A DNA stretch of 64,000 nt from Morella rubra (taxonomy: Eukaryota > Streptophyta > Magnoliopsida > Fagales > Myricaceae), in the NCBI GenBank assembly GCA_003952965.2, contig CM025854.1, forward strand, positions 10,183,543 to 10,247,542, read 5' to 3'. Under the pieces are notes generated by a model. It did no database searches and had not been told where the DNA came from. It worked only from the letters and a program-made list of their open reading frames with translations. A program made the translations under genes and the position numbers. Of this stretch, positions 10,102 through 22,188 are shown in pieces; the first letter of the stretch is position 1, and every line of letters begins with the position of its first letter.

Positions 10102-12619
10102 TACTAATCTCAATATCTTTTCATTTCTAATATTTTGGTTACTTTCCTTTTTGAATCTTGGTGGTTACTTGCATTCCCTCTTTAGCTCTTAATTTCTCTT
10201 TCTTTTAATTTCTTCCTAATTTGTTGCCAACCACATTCGCCACTAATGTATTTAAAAATTATTATACTTCGAATGCTAAATTATAAAAAGGTTATAAATT
10301 TCAATTTCATTATTTAGGTCCTGCGTGAGTTCAGCCTTAAGCTAGTCCATTGGAGGTAATCTCCATTTCTTTTAATATTCAATCTGAGCCACTTAAACTT
10401 GAAGGATCAAGTGCTACCATTGAGCCAAAAGCTTAAGCGGTTAGCCAAGACGCAACCTTATTTACTTATAGTAGATAGCATAGAGCCCTGTATTAAGTGA
10501 TAGGTGGGAATGAGGGACTGCACCACGTGAGTGCCGCTGGTTGGGCTGTCAAGCACCGTTCTCTGTCTCCTATGGGACAAACACGAGTCAAACGGTTATT
10601 GTTAGTCTCAATAAAGCCAACAAAACTTTCTCTAATTATTAAATTTCGAGCTTATATATATAAGATAAGATCAAAATCCTTTAGTGTGCATGGTGCAGGT
10701 GCAACTACGGCCTCTTCAAATTGCTCTTCTATAAAGGAATTGAATAAATCAATTTTAGTGTCCTCACTTGTAGAAGAGACAAAAGAGTTATCTATCTGTT
10801 GTGAATACTACTACAGTTATGTGTAACCTATTTGAACTGTCTCTAACCCAAGGCATGAGACATTAGTCCAAATAATAGAAACAAAGCTCAAGCAACCGAG
10901 TAGTAGATAACAAGTAAGTGTGCAAACAGAGATAAAATAGAGGGAGAATGGTAAGAAAAAAAAGTAAAGAACAATAAACTTTAATAAAAATTTACAAGAG
11001 TTTAAATTTAGACAATCAATCCCTGGCGCTAATGGTGCCAAAAACTTGACTTACTAAAAAATGAGCAGCATCAAGGTTGTCCTAAGTGCAGGAGGATGTC
11101 GCGTAATAATAAGTAATGAAATCCTAGATCGTATCCTCAGGAAAAGTTACTTAAAATGATAAAACTCATGAAAATGTTCGAAAATATTCCCAAAGAGAAA
11201 ACAAAAGCGGTGATATGTGTAATGAGTGTGAAGATAAAAAAAAATAAAATAAAAGTTACTGAACAAAGTTCAAATTCATATTTTTTGCTTTTTGGCAGTC
11301 CGAAAGAAATTAAAACACTACAAAAAGAACAGACATGAAAATATTTAAAATAACAAACTAAACTAATTAGATAGTAAAAATAATACTATTGGAAATCATA
11401 AACATCTTCCGAATGTGAATTTCGAACTTGCAAAATTAATCAAACGCTTGATGTCTAATTTGACTAACTTCACAAATTAAATTATTCACACTGTCAGTTC
11501 TAGATAAAAAAAAAAAAAGTTCTAACAAAGCAAGTTACGCTCTCAACACAAAATATAAACTAAAAATGTAACTAAATTTTACCATGCATTAAACTAACTA
11601 AAAACTAAATCAACAAACGAACCCAACCTAATCAACTACAAATTTAACTCAAATCATAACTCTACTTGCAATAATCAAAACAACATCTAGAAATCTAAAA
11701 ATGCAATTATAAGAAGCACTAACAACTAATGAATTGCGACTTTAACAAGCTGATAATTTAGAATTAAATAGTAAGCTATTGGGCAGAAGAAGTGGCAAAA
11801 AGAAAAAAGCAAATCAAGGGCCAAAACTAAGTAGGTTAATGACCAAATAGCCAGCAAAGTCAATAGCATAAACGGGTAAGAAAATGACAATAACAAGCAA
11901 TAATATTAAGAGCAAAACAACGCATGAAAAGAAAGGAAAACTAGGAGGAAAATCTTATCAAAACCAAAAATCTAATGGACTAGAAAAAAAAACATTATAA
12001 GCTTCTAGATTAAGCAAAATAGAGTCATTACAACCTAAGATTCAAGCTAAATCAAAAGAGCAAAAACGGGTAAATGATTCTTCAAAACTTAAATCTAAAT
12101 CCTAGGAATTGAAATACAAAACACGAAAATTGTAAAGCATTAAGAATCTAATCTAATCAAGTGAAATGTTGGCTTCATTGGAGCCTTGGACGGCAACAAT
12201 GGAGGCTTGGAGAAGAAAAGAGGGTGGCAGCTCTAAGAAGAAGAAAATGCTCTACCGACTTTTTTCCCCCCTTTTTGGATCCCTTTCTCTTGGACACTTG
12301 GCATCTTCTAAACAATGAGATGAACAAAGATGGAGGGGTGAGATTCAAGAGTTGGCCGGCCCCACAAGGGTGGGACAAGTTTCCTTCATTTCTTTATTTA
12401 TTTACATCATTGCCATTAATAACGCTCAAGATGTTTTTGGCATATTCCAGAGGCTCTCTTATACTGTCATATGTCCCAGTAGATTGTCCCTTAAGGTTGA
12501 GGAAAATGGGCCTTCTGCTACTCAACCAACTACTAGTTGGTCACTGCTATTGCCTAGAAGACAATTTAATATATCTAACGCATGAGATCATTTCACAAGA
12601 CAATCAATTAGTGGTGCCA
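10102..12619. other. Non-coding, A-rich repeat-like DNA
   Basis: No convincing coding region. The plus strand from about 10830 to 12150 is strongly A-rich. The block around 11080-11150 ('gtcgcgtaataataagtaatgaaatcctagatcgtatcctc', broken here for length) resembles conserved LTR text of plant Gypsy elements, which is inference from memory. Open frames at 12161-12706 show no family features. Confidence 0.4.
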
Positions 12620-13234
12620 AAATTCCAAAGTGTACATGTAATTGTGGGCAGGATTTTAATTGTCACTACAACTTACAAAGCACTTCATCCTTGCTCAATT
12701 ATCTAGACAACTGTTCTAAGATGAACAAGAGGCAATCTCATCTAAGTTTTGAGTCTAAGAATGGTGGGGAAAGTAAAGATATTACACTGGCCAAGTATAG
12801 TGAGAAAAAGATTAGGGCAGTCATTGCTGGATGATTGTGATAGATAATTGCCCTTATTGATTGTAGAAGATCTTGGGTTTAAGGAATTTATGAAGACCAT
12901 TGAGTATAGGTTTCCAATGCCCTCTCTCTATACAATGATGAGGGATTGTGTGAAACTCTTCAAAAGGGAGAAAGAGGAGTTAAAGATTATGTTTTTTTAC
13001 TTCTGGGCAAAGGGTTTGTTTGACCATTGATACATGGACTCAGAACCAAAATATCAACTATATGTGTGTCACTAGACATTTCACTGATAATAGCTGGAAG
13101 ATTCATAAAGGAATCCTAGCATTTCTTAAGATTCAATATCACAAAGGGGCAACGATTGTGAGGGAATTAGAGGAGTGTATGCTTGAATGAGAAATTTCCA
13201 AATTTCTTACTATCTCTATTGATAATGCCACTGT

Positions 13235-14593
13235 TAAAGGTGAGTATCAGAATGGATGAAACTGGAAATAACAATTTCATTCCAATTCCATTCCGGAATT
13301 TTTCGGAATGGAACCGGAATTTCTGGAAAAAAAATCTGAAAATTCCGATTCCATTATCCCCCATTTTCAGCATAGCCATTATCTCCCATTTTCACAACAT
13401 CTTTATGCGTCATTTGTCAAATACATGTTACACATCGAACTCAAAACCCATCAACCGAATCATTCCATGAAATAAAATATCTAACCCAAACCTACATTAT
13501 TCAAACCCAACAAAATTAAAGTCGAGGGAGAGAGAGAGAGAAAAAAAAAATTCAAGGACCAGGAGCCTAAAATATGAAATTAAGTTCTCTCGAATTTTAT
13601 TGCAACAAAAGGATAGGTTCTATAGCAACTTCAATTGGCTTTTTCCCAACAAAGCAAAAAAATAAAAGAAAATCATACTATTCTCAGAGAGCAAAGATGA
13701 ACATAAAAAAAACCTGGTCATACTTCCTGAAAAGTGCAATCTCTTGCTCAGTCTTGTTCTTCATCTTAGCCCGGTACTGACAAAAGCTCAGAAATTGATA
13801 GACAAACTCAGCGACCATATCCCAAAGCTACTGATTGGGCAACTGCATGTTGACAACCCCGTGAAGCACCACCTGGAAGAGGCTGCAGTAATTGTCCCAT
13901 GAATCGATCCTCTGTTTGAGTGTCATCGATAGTCTCGCGTACAAGTGTTGGAACCATATCTCGCAGTAAAGGAGGCAGCAAACGTGGTCATTGTCAACGG
14001 AATGGGCCACGGCATCCACGGAGGGCCAGGGGGTGTCCTTGAAAAGCCACTTTGACAAATTCTAGAACAACGTCTCATACATCTGGTGTATCTCTTACAC
14101 GTTTTTCTCCCGGATGTGCCTGTACAGTGCACCACGAATGACTTCACCGTGTCTGGCACGAAGTTCGGATCATATCCAAGGACTTCATTGGATTGGGATG
14201 ACGGTGGGGCCCCCGAGGTCACTAGTGTGTCTTCGTACTCAGTGGGGGGTAGCTGGGCGCTAGTGAGCGGAGGCTGGGAGTTAGGACAGCGAGACTCTTT
14301 GATGAAGTCTTAAAGAAGGCTCTAGAAGAAAAGAGAGACTTCAAGAGACTCTCGTGTGACCTGGGTTGAAGTTTTGACCCAGGTAACCTTTTATTTTTTT
14401 TAACACTAGAGCCCTGAATTAATTATTTAAAAAAAAAAGCTTCCAAAATTGAAAATTCTGGCATTTCGATTCCGATTCCGATTTTGAAATTTCCCAAAAA
14501 TGGTATCCGGTTCCAATACCGGAATAGGCCAGAACCGGTACTAGAACTGGAATCAGAATTTCTGGTTTCCACAGGAAAAAATTCGCACCCTTA
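13235..14593 (-). mobile_element. Non-autonomous hAT carrying a host gene fragment (Pack-hAT type)
   Basis: A 1,359-bp insert breaks the hAT transposase coding frame. It is flanked by GCCACTGT (13227-13234) and GCCACTGC (14594-14601), 7 of 8 bases identical, as expected for an old hAT target duplication. Its ends are inverted: TAAAGGTGAGTAT on the left and, reverse-complemented, TAAGGGTGCGAAT on the right, followed on both sides by GGAATT/CCGGAA-rich subterminal repeats. Joining the two flanks restores the transposase reading S-I-D-N-A...N-D-S-A-I. The middle contains part of the host gene eIF3L (13714-14245) and no transposase of its own. Confidence 0.85.
13714..14245 (-). pseudogene. Captured eIF3L fragment (translation initiation factor 3 subunit L)
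   Basis: The minus strand reads as the N-terminal region of plant eIF3L: Y-D-P-N-F-V-P-D-T-V-K-S-F-V-V-H, then after a frameshift W-L-F-K-D-T-P-W-P-S-V-D-A-V-A-H, D-N-D-H-V, L-K-Q-R-I-D-S-W-D-N-Y-C-S-L-F, G-V-V-N-M-Q-L-P-N-Q, and after a stop codon F-C-Q-Y-R-A-K-M-K-N-K-T-E-Q-E-I-A-L. The homology ends at CAG followed by GTTTTT, which looks like a splice donor with intron DNA beyond it, so genomic DNA was captured rather than a processed mRNA. There is no start ATG, at least one frameshift and one in-frame stop. eIF3L helps recruit mRNA to the 40S ribosome; this fragment covers about 150 of roughly 520 residues and cannot do so. Confidence 0.88.
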
Positions 14594-15539
14594 GCCACTG
14601 CCAATGATAGTGCCATTAATTTGTTAAAGAAAAGAACCTTGAATAGTGATCAAACTATTTGTGCCTGTGATTTCATTCATATGAGGTGAAGTGCACACTT
14701 CTTGAATCGAATTGTCAATGAGGGGTTGAAAGAACTCGATGAGTCTTTCATTAAGGTTTGGAACCTTGTCAAGTACGTGAAGTCTTGTCCTGCTAGGTTA
14801 GCAAAATTTAAAACTTGTGTGTAGAAGATAAGAATTTAGTGTGGTAGTTCTTTGTGCCTTGATGTTCCAACCAGATAGAACTCCACATACCTCATGCTGA
14901 GTGTTGCTGAAAAATATCAGCTAGCCTTTGAGCTCTTGCAAGAGGATGATAGGACTATATATAATTATTTGATTGAGGATGGCCAAGTAGGAGAGGATTG
15001 AGACTTGCTGATGACGATGATTGGGAATATGTTTGAACTTTCGTGAGATTTTTACAAATTTTATATGATGTTACGTTACGCCTCTTTGGTTCATTGTATG
15101 CCACTTCTAATTTGTATTTTGAAGAACTCTCTTATATTCATACTCAATTTATGGCATTTTGTTACAGTAGTGATGATTTGTTAAGTGCTATGGTTTTTAG
15201 TATGAAGGTGAAATATGAAAAATATTGGGGGATATTGAAAAGATCAATAGGCTCTTGTGGTTGTTATCCTTGATTCATGTTATAAGATTGTCACCCTAGA
15301 ATTTTGGTTTTGAGAAGGTTATGGTTGGTGAGGAAGTGGACAAACTTGCTAGGATCTTGAAATTGGATGTCGAGTGGCATTTCAATGATGTAAATGATGA
15401 GCTATCTTCATTTGGTTGTAGAAAGGGTAGCAATGTGCCTTAAAGCATTAGCAGCACAACAATGGCTTCAATGGGGAGCCAAAGGGTGAGTGTGAATCCG
15501 TTGTGTCATGCTCGAACGTTACTCTAAAGGGGGCTAATG

Positions 15540-18500
15540 ACAGCCACGAGCACTCCTATGATGAGTACTCTAGAGCATCGAACTAAAACTTATAGCGAAA
15601 TTTTTTTTATTGTTATTAAATTAGAAAATATGAATCACTTTTAGTTTTCTGAATTTACTGCTTGAAAATTTATTTTCTTATTGCTAACTACCACATAGAT
15701 CCTCACGTGTTGTTACACATCTTATAAATATCTCAGTAAATATACACATAATAAAACGTATACACTATACCACATAACATGCATAGAGAAACATTTAGAA
15801 ATCTAATCTCAAATAATAACTCAAGCAATAAGTTATGACTACATCATAGTTCAAAATATAAGTTACTTAGTTTAATTAATACAAAGTCTTAAGTTGGTCT
15901 AGTAGCCTGAACATGCCACAAAACCATCAAAAAGTGGATGTCTACATGTACTACAAATCAAGGGAGGGCACCCTCATCAGCCCCCTTCTCATATCCTGGG
16001 TTTTTTTTTCTTAATTTTCTTCACCTGGGGCGTCATCTGGAATGATAAAGTTGAAAATACTATGAGTCGAACAACTTAGTAAAGGATGATTGATGAATTG
16101 AAATATGTGTGACTTGGAGTATGATCATGCATTTCAGGTATACATGTGCTAAAAATAAATGCATGTTTATGCATGAGACTCTTATACTTAAAAGTTAGCT
16201 TAAAATATTTTCATCTTTATTAGGGCAACTTCTATTGCTCCATTTATCCTTGAAGTTAGGATTGTGCATTCCTTTTTGAACAATTCCCCTTTCCCTTTAG
16301 AACATATCATTTGGTCGAGCTAGCCCTAGATGTGGCCCTAGGCCTGATTGCTAGACACGATCCTTGGAGGTTCACACCTTCTCGCATTCGTCTTTCAGTG
16401 TAGTTTCACATACCCTAAGAAGTACCTATCCTACTCACATTCATTCTTTGGAATGGGTGCCCTTAGATGTCATCCATCATTCTCGCATTTGTCCTTTCGA
16501 GTGGAATGCACCTTTCTTACTTAGGTATGGTACCGACCATCCTCTTTAGCCTACAACATATCATAACAGACCATAATATTTTATTTCATTTGCATAAAAT
16601 CTCCCTTTCTTCCTTTTGAGAAAATCAATGCAAATGCTCATGACATGCTCAATGACAAATATTCATACTGCATATCATTCCAGTTTTCAAAAAATATAAT
16701 TTTCCATTTACCTTTGCCTTTTCGAGCTTGTGGTGGTTCATTGCCTACAAGTGAGCCATGCTAGGGTTGTCACTTAAATGATTGAAATGTGATAAACAAT
16801 CATTCATTTCAACCAGAACATGTTATATTAAGTCACATATATTTCTTTACCTACCAGCAGTGGTTCTACAATATAAAACTCTATTTTAATATCACTGAAC
16901 CCATTAAAATTTGGTGTCAAAATGATCCTCACATTTGATGCTATGACATATTAATATTTAGGGTAATTCATAGCTTGTTTGCCACTCAAAAGATTTATTT
17001 GAAAATACAAGTTGTTGGGGGCATCCCAACTTCTGACAACTCTGACGTCTCCAACTTCAAAAATTCATAACTTGATAAGTATAGCTTTGAATTGACAAAA
17101 CAAGTTTTTTAATTTTCTTCTTTTATAGGCTTAAATTTGAAGATAAAACCCATAAAAATCGAATATGATTTACTATTTCAAAAATGCTTCACTACATATA
17201 ATAATTCTAGAATAAACATTGCTGTTTTAGCTTGACCTTTCTAACTTTGAAAATTTGTAACTTGTTTATCTTTGTTCAAAATTTCAAAAACCAATTTCAA
17301 ATACAGTCATTTTCTAAATTTAAATTTAAAAACTAAAAACACAAAAATATGACCTTAGAAGCCTTTCAAATAAATTTAACAAAGTTTGAAAAAGCTGGAG
17401 CACACCACTGTATCTCCAAGTCAAACTTTGATTTTCAAAAATTCACAATTTATTCAGTACACACCCAAATAACATAAAATTTGTCTTACAGTTCCTGTTC
17501 CATAAACTTAAAGGTCAAGCAAGACCAAGTGCATAATAATCTGATTTTAAAAGATCTCTGAAACAAGAAGGAAATCTAGAACGTTTCATCTTGTGTCTAG
17601 TTTTACACACCAAATTTCAAAACCATGTAACTCACTAGGTTTTCAACTAAACACACATAAATTTGTATTAAAATGTTTCCCCTTTCATAAAATTAAAATT
17701 TATAACCTAAGCCATAAAAATCAGATTTTAAATGACCCCTTAAAAGATATTCGAAACAAGTAAAGAATCAGGGACGTGCAAAGCTAGGTGACAGCTTGAC
17801 GTTTGAACTTTAAAAATTCATAACTCACTCAATATGTATCCGAATCACCTAAAATTTGTGTCAAAATCCTTGGTTTTGAAAGGGCTTTTAGATACAATTC
17901 GTTTGGTTTCTCAAAAACACAAGAATCATAATAAAAATGGTCCCTAACCGAGACTTTGTTTTGCATAACTAAATTTTCCTAGAGAACAATGGGTTTCAAC
18001 TCGATTTCTTGACTTTTTGTTCCCTAGATCATCACACATGCAATGAGTTATATCTAATCTAAACTAGTTTCTAAATATTTTTAATACATAAACACAACCA
18101 AAATAACCAAATCTCCATCAAGAATTCCTCCCTCAATCAGTTTCACAACCTATAACTATTTTACCTTGTTTTCCTTTGATTTTTTTGGTTTTCTTTGTTT
18201 CTCCTTGACCCTGTGCACAAACCCAACTCTAAATCATTACATGCAACATGAAAAATAAATATTCTACTTTCACCTCAAAACCCAACTCTAACCCATAATC
18301 TACAGGTTCTTCTTCTTTGTCTCCTCCCTTTCATGCTCCTGACTCCCTCTTTATCTGTCTCTCTCTCTAAGCTATTGTACACACGTAGAATGGAAAATGG
18401 GAGAAAAATTTTCGACAATTGAGAAGAAGGAAGGAGAAGGGGGCAATTGACTTAATTGCCTCAAACCATGTTTCTATCGCCTATGCTCATTGGGTCTTAT

Positions 18501-18985
18501 GATAGCACATTTAAATCTTTAATTTTTTCTCTCTGTTCCTTATATACTTGAAATTCTACCCTTCATTCTACTTAGTTAAAAATTCTCACTCTAATTTAAT
18601 GTAAGACCTACAAATTAAATTTAGGGCACTTAGATTTTTTAAGTTTTATAATTCAACTAGAAAATTTCAAAATATAATGGAACTATAATCTCTAAAAGAT
18701 TCTGAAATACATCATATCATATAAAACAAAGATTTAAAGTCAAAATTCTTATTCCAAGACTAGCACATAGATATAAAATTTGGATATCAACTAAAATAGA
18801 CCAAAATAAATGTAAAAGTAAAATTTCACCTACGACATAAGTTTTAAATTAAACCATATATTTCTTTTTTCAATAATTCAAGATAGTGCAACACTTAAGA
18901 GTGAGAAAAATAAAATTTTAATGTCTAAACTAACATGGAAGGAAATCTAACTGATCGACGCTACTAATCTCTAAGTTAGGGTCTC
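15540..18985. mobile_element. Large non-coding insertion splitting the hAT gene, probably LTR-derived
   Basis: The hAT transposase homology stops near 15530 and resumes after 18985. The right end reads ...GGGTCTCACA, the reverse complement of TGTGAGACCC, a plausible LTR start. The left end is not resolved. Inside, no polyprotein motifs are seen. 16030-16560 resembles promoter-type LTR text of plant Gypsy elements (inference). 17020-17900 holds divergent tandem units. It may be a solo LTR or a non-autonomous retroelement. Confidence 0.5.
17020..17900. repeat. Divergent tandem repeats (~150-190 bp units)
   Basis: At least five diverged units share the order 'ttcaaaaattcataact', then 'cacctaaaatttgtgt' or similar, then an A/T-rich 'cataaaaatc' block. 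Examples are near 17055, 17260, 17445, 17615 and 17810. No coding capacity. Confidence 0.55.
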
Positions 18986-19385
18986 ACAGATTGTGTATCT
19001 TGCAAAAAGTTTATCAATTTGGAATATCTAGAAATTTGATAGATTGCAAGAGTGAGATAGAACGTAATTACTTGGAGGATGTGGAGTCCCCTAGTTCAAT
19101 ATTTGATATTTTAACTTGTTGGAAGGTTAACTCCACCAAATTTTCAATTCTTGCCTGAATTGCACGAGATGTGCTAGCTATTCTTATCACTACCGTTGCT
19201 TCTGAGTTTGCATTCAACATAGGAGGGTGTATTCTGGATCCTTATTGGAGCTCACTAGCTCAAGAGCAATTGAGGCTCTCATATGTGTTTAGAATTGGCT
19301 AAGGTCAACACCCATTAGCCCTACTCAATGTGTATTAGATATGATTGATGATTGTGAGAGCTATAGACTGGACTCAAGTAATAAT
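18986..19385 (+). pseudogene. hAT transposase relic, C-terminal dimerisation part
   Basis: Reads as the hATC dimerisation domain: R-N-Y-L-E-D-V-E, F-D-I-L-T-C-W-K-V-N-S-T-K-F-S-I-L-A, then I-A-R-D-V-L-A-I and T-V-A-S-E-F-A-F-N-I-G-G. The order and spacing match plant hAT proteins that end with this block. An in-frame stop separates I-L-A from I-A-R-D-V-L. It is the displaced 3' part of the gene at 12620-15530. Confidence 0.82.
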
Positions 19386-20297
19386 GTTCCCTGAAATTCA
19401 ATTCATTTGTTGTTTTGCTTGTTCTTTTTGTGCTTTTAATATGCTTTTTTTTTTAAATATATAAATGGAAACTAATCATGTAAGTATCTTACTTGATGAA
19501 TGATTTGGACATTGCCACATTGGTACCTCACCCTATGAGTAATCTTGTAAATTTCAATGTTTTGGTTATTTAGTGTACCTCATCTATTTTTTCTTACTAT
19601 CACTTTTCTTGGTTATCCTAGACATTGGAATCTACAACGGAGATAGAGTTGCTTCAGCTCAAGCATTGTGTCAAATTTGAGGTTGTCTAGTCTAACTTGT
19701 TTCAGTTTTTAAACTTTTAATGTTGTTATTTTGTAGAGTGAGTGATTGAGTGTTGTAGTTTTGGTTTTTATTTTTTTTTTTATATTTTGTGATATTTGTC
19801 AATTATAAGTGTTGAAGACATGTAGCTGTAAATTTTTTTGGTAATTTGGCATGTGATCATATATATGTTATACAGATGATTAGATGTTATATTTTTTTGC
19901 CTTATATTTTTTTTTTTAAATGGTGCCCCAACACCCCATTCTTTCAACCCAACACATCGCATTCATTTGATAAAATGCAATATCTAAACAAATTAGATAT
20001 CAAATAAACAAGCTCAAACTAAATAAGATTGAAAAGTAAAAAATAATAGCTACAAAAAAAAGTAAAAAATAATAGCTATGAAAATAAAAAAGCCCATTAC
20101 ACAGCTTAAAAAAGCCCAAATACAACTCCAACCCTTTATCTGAACCGAATCTGACCTGACTTTTTGGATTGGATATCATGAGTGTCAGATTTGAATTCAG
20201 ATTCGAAATCCAATATCGATTAGGTCGAATTCGGATTTAGATAGCACCCTTCTGAATCTGAAATTTTTGGTGCACACCACTAAACATATTAAATATA
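19386..20297. other. Intergenic, no feature recognised
   Basis: AT-rich DNA with T runs near 19446 and 19768. The last nine bases (20289-20297, TTAAATATA) are the left target duplication of the next element. Confidence 0.5.
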
Positions 20298-21064
20298 GTC
20301 AAATTTACTCATATGGTCCTTGTGGTTTTACTTCATGACAATATAGTCCATGTGGCTCTATCTTCAACGATTTAGTCATTGAGGTCACCAATATGATGCA
20401 CGGGGGTTCCACCATACCTCTGCTTATCCCCTTATGGAATACTCTGACATGTCAATTGTTAAACACCTGGACAATGCTGAGATAACATTTTCTAACACAT
20501 GGACAACCAACTAACCCATTTTTTAAATGCATCACATTGAGTGAACTAAAAAAAAAAAAAAGCTTAATAAGCCAAACATATTCGCGCATCACTTTGCTCC
20601 CAAATCACCCTATGCACTAACACCTCCACTTTGGCCCTTTTCCCCCAAATCACCGAATGCCATTTTCCCATTTCACTTTGGTGATTTGGTGGGAAAAGGG
20701 AGAGCACAGATATAAAATCTTCGGCCAAAATTAGGACCTTGTTAGGGAATAGGGTGATTTGGGAAAAAAATTATGTGCGGGTATGTTAAGCTCCTTAGGC
20801 TCTCTTTTTTGTTCACTCAATGTGATGTGTTTAAAAAATGGGTGAGTTGGTTGTTCACAAGTTAAAAAAATGTCATTAGAGCATTGTCTAGACGTTTAAA
20901 AACTGACATGTTAGCATGTTCTGTTAGGGGATAAACAAATATATGGACGGAGGGACCCCCGTGCATCATATTAGTGACCTCAAAGATTAACTCGTTGAAG
21001 TTGGAATCATAGGTACCAACTTGTAACAAAGTGAAACCACAGGGACTATATGAGTAATTTCACC
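20298..21064. mobile_element. Fold-back MULE-type MITE
   Basis: A 767-bp element whose halves are long inverted repeats. The left end reads GTCAAATTTACTCATATGGT; the right end, reverse-complemented, reads GGTGAAATTACTCATATAGT. Homology continues for some 350 bp on each side towards a centre near 20680. It is flanked by perfect 9-bp direct repeats TTAAATATA (20289-20297 and 21065-21073), the length produced by Mutator-like transposases. No coding capacity, so it would depend on a transposase elsewhere. A transcript would form a near-complete hairpin. Confidence 0.92.
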
Positions 21065-21073
21065 TTAAATATA

Positions 21074-21677
21074 TAGTTAAGTAAAAAATATTAGAACCAA
21101 AAAGATATTGAGCAAAGTATTGGAAAAGAGACGCTGACATGTTAATGTTACTATCGCTCTCAAGTATTGGAGCTAAAACTGTTATGGAGAATAAATTATT
21201 ATGAATAAATTTATAAGATTTGGTTTGAGCGAAGTGAGAAGGTACCGATCATTGGAGGACATGCAACCATGGCCTTAACATAGTTCAAGAGGTGGCCTCA
21301 GAGGGTATAGAGCAGGGCTCTACTTTATATTATTTTCGGGAGGATAGATATTATGGAACATTCCCAAAAGAAAGGGAAGAGAGACACACAACTTCAACTC
21401 TGGGGTGAAACAGAGAGTGACAATGGATGGATAAGGTGGAACCTAAATCTTAATTGATCCAAAGAAGACAAAAAGAGAATATATTGAATCATTTATTTAC
21501 TTATTTGTTCATTTCCTATTATTTTCATTCATTAATATTTGTCTATTATGCTTGTTTGATAGTGTGATCCCCACCCATACTTTAGTAAGTCCTTATAACT
21601 CACCTCGTTTGCTGTTATGTTAGTACGTGTGTGTGCTTATAGTAAACCATGGGAGTCCACGAGATACAGTAGTGCTA
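21074..21677. other. Intergenic, no feature recognised
   Basis: No coding or repeat structure that I can support, apart from proximity to repeat copy B. Confidence 0.4.
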
Positions 21678-22188
21678 GGTGCATGGGGCTCACTTCTTGA
21701 CGGTCTATATTTTGTTTTGGGTCTCGATCAACCACGAGGGAGTGATGAGCACTACCATCACTAGCCCGCAGTAGAGTTGCCCCCACCACCCTCGTTGACC
21801 TATTGGTTTATGGATGTGCTCCTCCAGAGTCTGTGGATCTCGGAGACTGTCCTAGACATGGGTACTAGGGTTTGGGCATCTTGGTGTTATCTTCTGTATT
21901 CATTTTTGGTTTTGTAAGTTATGCATAGGACTATACTTTGAAGATATTATACTTTCAGTAGTCGTTGGGCCTGTGGGCCTAACCTTTTGTTTATAGCCTG
22001 TAGTTTTATTTTTTATAAATCAGTGTAAAGTATTTATACAATCAATGGCTCGAGTGCTTCTAAAAACCCTTCATAAATCCACGCACTAGCCCAACCAATT
22101 ATGTTAAGCTAGGCCCACAATAACTAAACTTTCTGGCCCGTTTATTACAGCTCTTTTTCGGGTAAGCACTAAGTTACTAAACTCTTTT
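21678..22188 (+). repeat. Dispersed ~500-bp repeat, copy B
   Basis: Full-length match to copies A and C, starting GGTGCATGGGGCTCACTTCT and ending ACTAAACTCTTTT. Unlike A and C it is not followed by RHD3 sequence, which sets the repeat boundary at about 22188. It contains the ~75-bp segment missing from copy A and lacks the MITE. Confidence 0.85.

Larger units (their letters stand above)
12620..15530 (+). pseudogene. hAT transposase relic, N-terminal and central part
   Basis: Pieces read as a plant hAT (RICESLEEPER/DAYSLEEPER-like) transposase. A BED-type zinc-finger remnant lies at ~12628-12715 (C-N-C-G...S-S-L-L-N-Y-L-D-N-C). The catalytic-region block runs ~12770-13234 (L-F-K-R-E-K-E-E-L; then C-L-T-I-D-T-W-T-Q and V-T-R-H-F-T-D-N-S-W-K-I-H-K; S-I-D-N-A), and continues after the nested element at 14602 (A-N-D-S-A-I-N-L-L-K-K-R-T-L). 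Further weak matches reach ~15530. Several frameshifts and stops make it non-functional. The C-terminal dimerisation part is at 18986-19385. Transposases of this family cut and paste DNA with 8-bp target duplications. Confidence 0.8.

Noticed and set aside
12161-12706. 181-codon frame as a gene
   Set aside because: No recognisable domain, no clear promoter; its end overlaps the BED-finger remnant of the hAT gene in another frame.
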